From CAVPEV01 sp963703555 (GTDB taxonomy: Bacteria > Actinomycetota > Actinomycetes > Actinomycetales > Cellulomonadaceae), in NCBI GenBank assembly GCA_963703555.1, contig CAVPEV010000038.1, positions 3,965-67,964 of the forward strand: a stretch of 64,000 nucleotides of DNA, written 5' to 3'. The translations under genes and the position numbers were made by a program. Shown in pieces: positions 53,765 through 60,970 of the stretch. The notes under the pieces were generated by a model, which did no database searches, was not told where the DNA came from, and saw only the letters and a list, made by a program, of their open reading frames with translations. Position 1 is the stretch's first letter; each line of letters starts with the position of its first letter.

Positions 53765-54579
53765 GGCCGGCTCGTCGTGCATGCGTGCGGATCGGTGCCG
53801 GCCAGGACGTCGATCCTCGCCAGGGCGTGCTCGACGGCCCGCCGGCCCAGCTCGACGAGGGTCGGGACGTCGCGCGGGGACCATGCGGAGAACTGCCGGG
53901 TGTCCACGACGATCTCCAGGTCGGCGGGCCCGTCGTCGGGAACGGGCGGCAGGATGCGGGACCGCCACGGATGCGATCGGGACGGCGCGTCCGGCCGGAG
54001 GCTGACGGCCACCACGGCGCGTGCGCCGAGCCGGCGGGCCGCCCACACGGGCAGCGGCGAGGTCACGGCTCCGTCGACGAGCAGACGCCCGTCGACGCGT
54101 ACGGGCGGGAAGACGCCGGGGACGGCGGTGCTCGCACGCAGCGCGTCCGCGGCCGACCCGTGGTCGAGCAGCACCGGGGTGCGGGCGAGCAGGTCGGTCG
54201 CCACCGCGCCGAACCGTAGGGGGAAGTTCTCGATCGCGCGGCCGGCGAACAGCTCGTCCAGGCTGTCGCGCAGCACGTTCGTGTCGAGGAGCCCCAGACG
54301 CCGGTTCGGCCGCGCGGACCCGAAGCTGGCCCAGGTCGCGCGGGAGACCCATGCGGCGATCTCGTCGGCGGGGACTCCGGCGGCCCAGGCCCCCCCGAGC
54401 AGCGCGCCGGCGCTCGAACCGACGAGCACGTCGACCCGGACTCCTGCCGACTCGAGGGCCTGAAGAACCCCGGCGTGGGCCGCCCCGTGAGCCGCGCCGC
54501 TGGACAGCACGAGGCCCAGTCGCGCGGGCTCGCCTGCCGTGGGTGACGCGGCCATCCTGCCGGTCGTGGTCGATGTCAT
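53761..54579 (-). CDS. patatin-like phospholipase
   Basis: This 272-aa hydrolase belongs to the RssA/NTE-like patatin group. Features are an oxyanion glycine stretch (LGLVLSSGAAHGAAHAG), nucleophile S56 in GSSAG and catalytic D169 in VDGAV. It probably removes acyl chains from phospholipids on the cytoplasmic face. It starts 4 nt after the MMPL stop and overlaps plsC by 4 nt, forming an MMPL-patatin-plsC operon. Confidence 0.88.
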   Translation of the reverse strand: MTSTTTGRMAASPTAGEPARLGLVLSSGAAHGAAHAGVLQALESAGVRVDVLVGSSAGALLGGAWAAGVPADEIAAWVSRATWASFGSARPNRRLGLLDTNVLRDSLDELFAGRAIENFPLRFGAVATDLLARTPVLLDHGSAADALRASTAVPGVFPPVRVDGRLLVDGAVTSPLPVWAARRLGARAVVAVSLRPDAPSRSHPWRSRILPPVPDDGPADLEIVVDTRQFSAWSPRDVPTLVELGRRAVEHALARIDVLAGTDPHACTTSRP

Positions 54580-54583
54580 GGCG

Positions 54584-57031
54584 TCAGGACCTGGCCGTGT
54601 GACGCCCGGCCGCCGCATCTGCGCCGGCGGACGGCGCCGGGCCGTCGGGCAGGGCCCCGGCTCCGGGGGCTCGGTCCTGCTGGGCGCGCAGCGAGTTGAC
54701 GAGCCTGTCCCCCTCGACGTCGAGGTTGGGGAGCAGCCGGTCCAGCCAGCGGGGCAGCCACCAGGCGTTGTCCCCGAACATGGCCATCACCGCAGGCACC
54801 AGCGTCAGGCGGACCACGAAGGCGTCGGCGAGGATGCCGAAGGCCAGGGCGAAGCCGATCTGCTTGATCATCGGGTCGTGGTTGAACACGAAGCCGGTGA
54901 ACACCGAGGTCATGATGATGGCAGCGCCCATGACGACCCGGCTGGCCTGCCGGAAGCCCTGGACCGCGGTGTCGATACCGCGGTGGCCGTGGACGTAGGA
55001 CTCCCGCATCGAGGAGACCAGGAAGACCTCGTAGTCCATCGCGAGGCCGTACAGCACGCCCGTGGTGATGATGGGCAGGAAGCTGAGCACCGGGGTGGTG
55101 GCGTCGATGCCCAGCAGGCCTTGCAGCCAGCCCCACTGGAACACGGCGGTCGTCGCACCGAAGGCGGCCAGCACCGAGAGCAGGAACCCGATCGTCGCCT
55201 TGATGGGGACGAAGACCGACCGGAAGACCAGCAGCAGGACGACCAACGACAGCACGAGGACGACGGCCAGGTATCTCGGCAGCACGTCGGCCAGCCGCTG
55301 GGACACGTCGATCGCCATCGCCGTGATCCCGGTGACGCCGACGGTGACGCCGAGGTTCTGGGCGTAGCCGGGCGCGTCGGCGCGGATGGTCCGCACGAGG
55401 TCCTCGGTCGCCGGGTCCGTGGGGCCCGTGGTCGGGATGACCGCGAGCACGACGGTGTCGCCGCTGTCGCTCGCTCCGGATGGTGTCACGGAGGAGACGC
55501 CGTCGAGCGTGGCCAGCTCCGCGGTGAGCTGCCCGAGAGCCGGGGGAGCGATGGGAGTACCCGGCTGCGTCGCGGAGGCCACGACAAGGAGTGGCCCGTT
55601 GTAGCCGGCGCCGAGGCTCGTGGCGACGGCGTCGTAGCTGCGCCGTTGTGGGGTGTCGCTGTTGTAGCTCTGGCCCGAGGGCAGGCCCAGTCGCATCCCG
55701 GCCATCGGCACGGCGACGAGCCCCAGGAGGACGACGACAGCGGCGATCGTGGCGTACCGGTGGCGGATGACCAGCCGCGCCCACCGCTCGCCAGGAGCAG
55801 TGGCGGGCGTCGCACCGCCCCGCTGGTCGGCGGGCGTCGCACCACCCCGCTGCCCGGCGGGCGTCGCACCGTCACGCTGGTCGGCGTGCGCGCGAGCACG
55901 GGCTCGCTCCTGTGGGGTGCAGATCCGCTCGCCGGCCAGGCCCATGAGCGCCGGCAGCAGCGTGAGCGCGACGAGCACGGCGATCCCGACGGTTGCCGCA
56001 GCGATGAGCGCCATCGAGGTCAGCACGGTGACGTTGACGACGAGCAGTGCCACCAGGGCGATGATCACCGTGAGGCCGGCGAAGAACACGGCGCTCCCGG
56101 CAGTGCCCACCGCCCGGCCCGCGGCCTCGTGGGCGGTGAGCCCGTGGTCGAGGATGCCGCGGCGCTGCCGGTTGACGATGAACAGGGCGTAGTCCATGCC
56201 GACGGCCAGACCCAGCATGAGCGCGAGCACCGCTGCCGCGGAGTTCAGCTCGATGACGCTGGACAGGGCGTAGGTGCCACCGACCCCGACGGCCACCCCG
56301 GTCAGGGCGGTGAGCAGTGGCAGACCGGCAGCGACCACGGAGGCGAGGGTGAGCAGCAGGACGATGGCCGCCACGACGACCCCGACGCCCTCGCCGACGC
56401 CGAGGATCTGCGGGATGCCCAGGGTGGCGCCGGACAGCACCGCGATGCCGGTCCCGGCCGTTCCGCGCTCGGCGGCCGCCACGACGTCGTCCACGGTGCC
56501 GGCGGGCAGCTCGAAGATCTGCTGGGTGAACTGGACCTGGAGCAGGGCGACCCGTCCGTCGCCGGAGACGAGCACCCCGGGAACGGGCTGTCCGTCCACG
56601 ATGAGCGGACCGGGGGCCCCGGCCGCTGCCGGGTTCGCTGCCGGGTTCGCTGCCTGGCCCGCCGTCGGGTCCGTTCCAGCGCCGGCGTGCGCCGCGAGAG
56701 CCGCACGTGGGTCGATGACCCGGTCGATCTGGTAGATGTCGCTGACGGCCCTGGCGATGCCGACGGCATGGGCCGGGGAGTCGACGCGATCACCCTCCGG
56801 AGCCTGGAAGACGATGCTCGCCTGGCCCCCGGATGCCGCCGGCATGCGGACCGCGAGCTCGTCGAGCACCTGCTGCGCCGGGGTCCCCTGGATCCGGATC
56901 TCGCTGGAGACCCGGACGGTGCCGGCGGCCAGCGCGGTCGCGATGACGGCGATCAGGCCCAGCCAGACCCCGATCACGCGCCACGGGCGGCGATAGGAGG
57001 TCATGCCGATGCGGTAGAGCAACGTGGACAC
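54584..57031 (-). CDS. MMPL-family RND transporter
   Basis: This 815-aa protein is taken from GTG 57031 (VSTLLYRIG). It has two six-helix halves, each preceded by a porter domain. Family features include the conserved LGLAVGMDYALFIVNR and GVLYGLAMDYEVFLVSSMRE segments with the proton-relay Asp-Tyr pairs. Actinobacterial MMPL proteins export lipids or drugs. Between the halves (~residues 370-420) the linker contains three 9-residue repeats. Expression is probably repressed by the divergent TetR gene. Confidence 0.9.
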   Translation of the reverse strand: MSTLLYRIGMTSYRRPWRVIGVWLGLIAVIATALAAGTVRVSSEIRIQGTPAQQVLDELAVRMPAASGGQASIVFQAPEGDRVDSPAHAVGIARAVSDIYQIDRVIDPRAALAAHAGAGTDPTAGQAANPAANPAAAGAPGPLIVDGQPVPGVLVSGDGRVALLQVQFTQQIFELPAGTVDDVVAAAERGTAGTGIAVLSGATLGIPQILGVGEGVGVVVAAIVLLLTLASVVAAGLPLLTALTGVAVGVGGTYALSSVIELNSAAAVLALMLGLAVGMDYALFIVNRQRRGILDHGLTAHEAAGRAVGTAGSAVFFAGLTVIIALVALLVVNVTVLTSMALIAAATVGIAVLVALTLLPALMGLAGERICTPQERARARAHADQRDGATPAGQRGGATPADQRGGATPATAPGERWARLVIRHRYATIAAVVVLLGLVAVPMAGMRLGLPSGQSYNSDTPQRRSYDAVATSLGAGYNGPLLVVASATQPGTPIAPPALGQLTAELATLDGVSSVTPSGASDSGDTVVLAVIPTTGPTDPATEDLVRTIRADAPGYAQNLGVTVGVTGITAMAIDVSQRLADVLPRYLAVVLVLSLVVLLLVFRSVFVPIKATIGFLLSVLAAFGATTAVFQWGWLQGLLGIDATTPVLSFLPIITTGVLYGLAMDYEVFLVSSMRESYVHGHRGIDTAVQGFRQASRVVMGAAIIMTSVFTGFVFNHDPMIKQIGFALAFGILADAFVVRLTLVPAVMAMFGDNAWWLPRWLDRLLPNLDVEGDRLVNSLRAQQDRAPGAGALPDGPAPSAGADAAAGRHTARS
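55802..55882 (-). repeat. three 27-bp tandem repeats inside the MMPL gene
   Basis: Units at 55802, 55829 and 55856 are nearly identical. They encode repeats of the type QRGGATPAD in the cytoplasmic linker between the two halves of the transporter. Being a multiple of three, copy-number change would not break the frame. Confidence 0.85.
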
Positions 57032-57182
57032 GGACGGCTCGCATTCTCGCTGTGGGTGGCCGGCCACCTCGGCATAGCAGGCGACTCGGCACGGCCCGCG
57101 CCGTGCAGCGCGGTCGGGGAACACCAGGGCTGGTCCGGCTACGGGCGACGTGCGAGACTCGGCCGGGTCAGCCGGAACAACT

Positions 57183-57210
57183 GATAGCACGCTATCGGTT
57201 TGAACGATAG
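57183..57210. promoter_or_regulatory. TetR-type operator between MMPL and tetR
   Basis: The overlapping perfect repeats GATAGC-AC-GCTATC (57183-57196) and CTATCG-N7-CGATAG (57192-57210) share their middle arm, giving three regularly oriented half-sites. The spot is the divergent promoter region, 36 bp before the tetR start, which suits joint repression of both genes. Confidence 0.75.
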
Positions 57211-57245
57211 CGCACTCTCACTTCGTCCTGCGGGAGGATGGCGGC

Positions 57246-57848
57246 ATGACCCCGACCGGTGCCGCCAGTGGCACTCCCCGACGCGCTGACGCGACGTTCA
57301 ACGCCGGGCGCATCGTCGAGGCGGCTCGGCGGGTCTTCATGCGGGGAGACGGGCTGGGCTCCCTGGAGGAGATCGCCCGGGAAGCGGGTGTCGGTATCGC
57401 GACGCTCTACCGGCACTTCGCGCGCCGCGAGGTCCTCGCCTCGGCCGTCTACCGGCAGCTCTTCGACGAGGAGATCGTCCCTGCCCTCGAGCGGGCGCGC
57501 CACGACCCGAGCCCCATCCACGGCCTGAGATCCGCCTCCGAAGGTCTGCTCGCGTTGCTGTCGCGGGCACACGGACTGGTCGCGTCCACGGCGAACGTCG
57601 CGGCGCTCACCGATGAGCTCCTCCGGGAGTTCCGGGGCTCGCTCGGCGAGCTCGTCCTCGCGGCACAGCGCGCAGGTGAGATGCGCGAGGACATCGAGGG
57701 GGAGGACATCCCCCGCCTGCTGGGGATGATGATCGCCGGGCTCATCGTGCCGGGGCTGCCGGCCGGCGCCCAGCAGAGGTACGTGGCGCTCATGTTCGAC
57801 GCCCTGGCCCCGGCGCATGCCACACCGCTGCCGCCGCTGACCGGATGA
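57246..57848 (+). CDS. TetR-family transcriptional regulator
   Basis: This 200-aa regulator has its HTH at residues ~24-66 (GSLEEIAREAGVGIATLYRHFARREVL). The ligand domain is alpha-helical with a hydrophobic LLGMMIAGLIVPGL stretch. It is divergent from the MMPL-patatin-plsC operon, with a palindromic operator between. A lipid or drug ligand is likely but unidentified. Confidence 0.9.
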   Translation: MTPTGAASGTPRRADATFNAGRIVEAARRVFMRGDGLGSLEEIAREAGVGIATLYRHFARREVLASAVYRQLFDEEIVPALERARHDPSPIHGLRSASEGLLALLSRAHGLVASTANVAALTDELLREFRGSLGELVLAAQRAGEMREDIEGEDIPRLLGMMIAGLIVPGLPAGAQQRYVALMFDALAPAHATPLPPLTG

Positions 57849-57849
57849 C

Positions 57850-57865
57850 ATACCCCCAGGGGTAT
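57850..57865. promoter_or_regulatory. CsoR/CstR-like operator, site 2
   Basis: The palindrome ATACCCC-CA-GGGGTAT begins 2 bp after the tetR stop and lies 41 bp upstream of a small Cys-rich ORF. Its arms and spacing match sites 1 and 3. Confidence 0.75.
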
Positions 57866-57905
57866 AGTTGGGGCGATTCCGAGGAACGACCCCGAGGAGC
57901 GACCT

Positions 57906-58022
57906 ATGTGTAGCCCGGCTCGCTGCCCGCGCTGCGGGAAGACCACCTGGACGGGATGCGGCAGGCATGTCGACGCCGTGATGGCCAGCGTCCCACCGGA
58001 CCAGCGGTGCACCTGTCGTTGA
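57906..58022 (+). CDS. 38-residue Cys-rich small protein
   Basis: The ATG at 57906 has GAGGAG 7-8 nt upstream. The product, MCSPARCPRCGKTTWTGCG then RHVDAVMASVPPDQRCTCR, has six Cys, including CPRCG and a later CxxxxxxxC-type spacing, plus His21. It looks like a zinc-ribbon-like or metal/thiol-binding microprotein. The pattern C-x2-CGKTTW-x-GCG-x-HV seems familiar from short actinobacterial proteins, although I cannot name the family. It sits directly behind CsoR/CstR-like operator 2 and ahead of a Cys-pair membrane protein. Confidence 0.7.
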   Translation: MCSPARCPRCGKTTWTGCGRHVDAVMASVPPDQRCTCR

Positions 58023-58075
58023 CCGGCGGCCCCGTCGCGCCGGTCGGTCGGCGCACGGACCCGCCGGAGGACGCG

Positions 58076-58480
58076 GTGGTGGACAGGCCGGACGCCAGCA
58101 CTGGCCGGGCGCCAGGCGCCCCGTTCGCCTGGACCCCGGGCAGGGTGGTCGGCGTCGCCCTGTCGTCCCCTGCGCTGTTCGTCGTCCTGACGGGCGTCTC
58201 CGGTGCCACCCCGGGCCTGCCCGTGCGGCAGGCCTTCGTCGCGCTCCTCGCGGTGGCGTCCGCGGCGACGCTGGCCACCTACCTGCCGGCGCCGAAGGCC
58301 GGCTTCCGGCTCGCCGTCGGCTGCGCGCCGTGCGCGTGGGCCGCTGCGCTGAGCGTTCCGGTCGCCGCAGCCGTGCTGAGCGGCATGCCGCCCGACGTAC
58401 CCTCGGCGGCGCTCGCGCTCGTCGTCGCGACGGTCGGGCTCCTGCAGCGTCTCACGCAGCCGAGGGCCTGCGCGATCTGA
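58076..58480 (+). CDS. small membrane protein with Cys pair (GCAPC)
   Basis: This protein of about 134 aa is taken from GTG 58076, which has GGAGG 5 nt upstream; the frame also allows TTG 58019 (overlapping the previous stop) or GTG 58007. It has four hydrophobic segments; the third begins RLAVGCAPCAWAAAL. The AVGC-x2-C layout echoes AVGCPVC in the membrane protein at 52218-52772, and both genes follow the same operator. Family unknown. Confidence 0.6.
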   Translation: MVDRPDASTGRAPGAPFAWTPGRVVGVALSSPALFVVLTGVSGATPGLPVRQAFVALLAVASAATLATYLPAPKAGFRLAVGCAPCAWAAALSVPVAAAVLSGMPPDVPSAALALVVATVGLLQRLTQPRACAI

Positions 58481-58511
58481 TCCGCGCCGGGGGATCCGGC
58501 CGGGTCGTCGG

Positions 58512-60275
58512 TCACTGCCGCGGGCCGACGGCCTGCAGGGTGAGCCATCCGCCGGAGAGGTTGCGGGCGTCGAACCCCGCGGCGAGCAGCACCCGGGTGG
58601 CCAGGTAGGACCGCACGCCGCTGGCGCAGTACACGCTGACGGCCCGTCCGTGGGCTGCGGCGCGGACCTCGTCCAGGTGCTGGCGCAGCTCCAGGTGTGC
58701 GATGTTGACCGCGCCCTCGACGTGGCCGGCATCGAACTCCGCGCGCGAACGCACGTCGAGCAGGAGCGTCGTCGCCATCGCCTGGTCCACGTCCTCCGCC
58801 TGCCACTGCGGCATCGTCGCGTCCAGGACGTTCTGGGCCACGAACCCGAGCATGTTGATCGCGTCCTTCGCCGAGCCGTACGGCGGGGCATAGGCGAGCT
58901 CGAGCTCGGCCAGGTCGTCCGCCGTCATGCCGGCGCGCAGCGCCGTCGCCAGGACGTCGATGCGCTTGTCCACGCCGGCGCGCCCCACCCCTTGCGCGCC
59001 GAGCAGCCTGCCGTCCGGGGCGAAGCTGGCGACGAGGTGCATCGTCTGGGACCCCGGGTAATAGCCCGCGTGGTCGCCGGGGTGGATGTGCACCACCTCG
59101 TGCGCGATGCCGGCCCGGCGCAGCGTGGCCTGGTTCGCGCCGGTGGTGGCTGCCGTCAGGCCGAAGACGCGGACGATCGCGGTCCCCAGGACGGCTGCCT
59201 GGGGGGTCGTCCGGCGACCGCAGATCGAGTCGGCCGCCCGGCGGCCCTGGCGGTTGGCCGGTCCCGCGAGCGGTACCGGCCCGAACGCCCCGGTGATGGC
59301 GTGGGTGACCTCGACCGCGTCGCCGACGGCCCAGATGTGCGGGTCGGACGTGCGCTGGTCGGCGTCGACCCGGATCGCGCCGGTGGGCCCGAGGTCCAGC
59401 CCCGCGTCGCGCGCGAGGGTGCTCGCGGGGCGCACCCCGACGTTGACGACGACCACGTCGGCGGGCAGCCGGGTCCCGTCGGACAGGGTGACCGTGACCG
59501 CGCCGGGTGACGCTGTGTCATCGGGTGACGCTGTGTCATCGGGCGACGCTGTGTCATGGGACCCCTCGCCCGTGGCGCCCGTCGTGGCGGGTTCGATGGC
59601 CTGCGCCGACACCCCGAGGTGCAGGTCGACGCCGTGCGCGGTGAGCTCGGCGGCGAGGAGCGGGGCGAGCTCCGCGTCGATGGGCGGAAGGACGTGGTCG
59701 GCCAGCTCGACGAGGTGGACCTGCAGGCCGCGGGACGCCAGCGCCTCGACCGCCTCCAGGCCGATGAACCCGGCGCCGACGACGACGGCGTGCGGTGCGG
59801 GCGAGCCGCTGGCGTGGTCCGCCACGAGGGCCACCACGCTGTCCCGCAGCGCGTCGACGTCGGGCAGGGTCCGCAGGGCGTGCACCGTGGGGTGGTCCAA
59901 GCCGGCGATCGGGGGGCGCACGGCGACCGCGCCCGGGGCGAGCAGCAGGGCGTCGTACGGCTCGCGGACGGTGCCCTCCTCGGTCTGCACGGTCACCTGC
60001 CGAGCCGCGCGGTCGATGGCGATCACCCGGTGGCGGGTGCGGACGTCCAGGTTCAGGGACGAGGCCAGCGACGCCGGGGTGTGCAGCAGCAGCGCGTCGC
60101 GTCGGGAGATCTCGCCGGACAGGTGGTAGGGCAGGCCGCAGTTGGCGAACGAGACGTCGTCGCCCTGCTCGAGGACGACGATCGTGGCGTGCTCGTCCAG
60201 GCGCCGGGCGCGCGCCGCGGCGCTCATGCCGCCGGCCACCCCTCCGACGACGACGATCTTCCGGGCGTCGCTCAC
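58512..60275 (-). CDS. CoA-disulfide/persulfide reductase with C-terminal rhodanese domain
   Basis: This FAD-dependent enzyme of 587 aa starts at GTG 60275. FAD/NAD sites are VVVGGVAGGMSAAARA and VVVGAGFIGLEAVEAL. The redox-active C46 lies in SFANCGLPYHLSG. A dimerisation domain follows, and the C-terminal rhodanese has C550 in VYCASGVRS. This matches the CoADR-RHD group that reduces CoA persulfides or polysulfide with NAD(P)H. It overlaps the upstream rhodanese gene by 4 nt. An insert with DTASPD repeats at ~residues 240-255 is unusual. Confidence 0.9.
   Translation of the reverse strand: MSDARKIVVVGGVAGGMSAAARARRLDEHATIVVLEQGDDVSFANCGLPYHLSGEISRRDALLLHTPASLASSLNLDVRTRHRVIAIDRAARQVTVQTEEGTVREPYDALLLAPGAVAVRPPIAGLDHPTVHALRTLPDVDALRDSVVALVADHASGSPAPHAVVVGAGFIGLEAVEALASRGLQVHLVELADHVLPPIDAELAPLLAAELTAHGVDLHLGVSAQAIEPATTGATGEGSHDTASPDDTASPDDTASPGAVTVTLSDGTRLPADVVVVNVGVRPASTLARDAGLDLGPTGAIRVDADQRTSDPHIWAVGDAVEVTHAITGAFGPVPLAGPANRQGRRAADSICGRRTTPQAAVLGTAIVRVFGLTAATTGANQATLRRAGIAHEVVHIHPGDHAGYYPGSQTMHLVASFAPDGRLLGAQGVGRAGVDKRIDVLATALRAGMTADDLAELELAYAPPYGSAKDAINMLGFVAQNVLDATMPQWQAEDVDQAMATTLLLDVRSRAEFDAGHVEGAVNIAHLELRQHLDEVRAAAHGRAVSVYCASGVRSYLATRVLLAAGFDARNLSGGWLTLQAVGPRQ
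59505..59557 (-). repeat. three 18-bp tandem repeats inside the CoADR-rhodanese gene
   Basis: The unit GGGTGACGCTGTGTCATC occurs at 59505 and 59523, with a slightly shortened third at 59541. It encodes DTASPD repeats in a surface loop between the NAD and dimerisation regions. The low-complexity insert probably arose by slippage and keeps the frame. Confidence 0.85.
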
Positions 60276-60664
60276 CGGCGGACCTCTCCTCCTGCGCGCT
60301 GCCAGGCGCGCATGCCGCCCGAGACGCTCGTCGCGTCGTACCCGAGCGCTCGCAGCCGCGTGGCCGCGGTACGCGAGCGCATCCCGGTCGCACAGATGAC
60401 GACGACCGGACGGTCCCTCGGCAACCGGCGCTCACCGCGGTCGATCTGACCCAGCGGGATGTGGACCGCACGGGGAGCGTGCCCGGACTTCCACTCGCTG
60501 TTCTCGCGCACGTCCACCAGGGTCGCGCCGTCGCTGACCAGCTGGACGGCCCGGGCCGCGTCCACGGCCGGGCGCGTACGGCCGTCGGCCGGCTCGCGCC
60601 CGAGCAGTCGGCGCAGTCGCCCGAACAGGCCGGGGGTCTGACCAGGGGTGCTGGGCAGGGACAT
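60272..60664 (-). CDS. rhodanese-like sulfurtransferase
   Basis: This single-domain rhodanese is 130 aa, with a basic N-terminal extension. The catalytic loop is C91 in VVVICATGMRSRTA, and the other family blocks are LVDVRENSEWKSGHAPRAVHIPL (first part of domain) and SGGMRAWQ. It probably passes sulfane sulfur between small thiols. First gene of the unit behind operator 3 and coupled to the CoADR-rhodanese gene. Confidence 0.9.
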   Translation of the reverse strand: MSLPSTPGQTPGLFGRLRRLLGREPADGRTRPAVDAARAVQLVSDGATLVDVRENSEWKSGHAPRAVHIPLGQIDRGERRLPRDRPVVVICATGMRSRTAATRLRALGYDATSVSGGMRAWQRAGGEVRR

Positions 60665-60970
60665 GGTGGGCTCCGATCGTCCGCGCCACTATACCCCAGG
60701 GGGTATGTGGGACAGCACGGCGGACGGACGACCGCGGCGTGCGCCGGGCTGAGCTGCGGCTCCGTGCCGAACCCGGGAGGCGGATTCGTCCCGGCTCACC
60801 GGCGCGGCAACGGCCCGTCCGTGGTTCACTGGGTTGGTCAGGTCGAGCCGCCGGGGGGCGGACGCCTGCCAGATCAGCGGCGGAGCCACCACTGGTGGTG
60901 CTCTGCAGGAGCGGCCCTGGTCGGCGCGGCCTGGTCGGCCGATGATCCGTGCCTCACGAGGGAGTGAGCG
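60665..60970. other. intergenic region between rhodanese and GH3 genes
   Basis: This stretch of 306 bp holds CsoR/CstR-like operator 3 near its left end and must contain the promoter of the GH3 gene on the right. A purine-rich CACGAGGGAGTGAGC lies just before the GH3 start. I saw no CebR-type palindrome and no convincing gene. Confidence 0.45.
60691..60706. promoter_or_regulatory. CsoR/CstR-like operator, site 3
   Basis: The palindrome ATACCCC-AG-GGGGTAT is 27 bp upstream of the rhodanese start. Same arms and 2-bp centre as sites 1 and 2. Its closeness to the start codon suits repression. Confidence 0.78.

Noticed and set aside
55802..59557. Short direct repeats as a possible CRISPR array
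   Set aside because: The units are directly adjacent, have no spacers and are in frame inside coding genes.
60840..60970. CebR-type operator before the GH3 gene
   Set aside because: No TGGGAGCGCTCCCA-like palindrome is present upstream of the gene.
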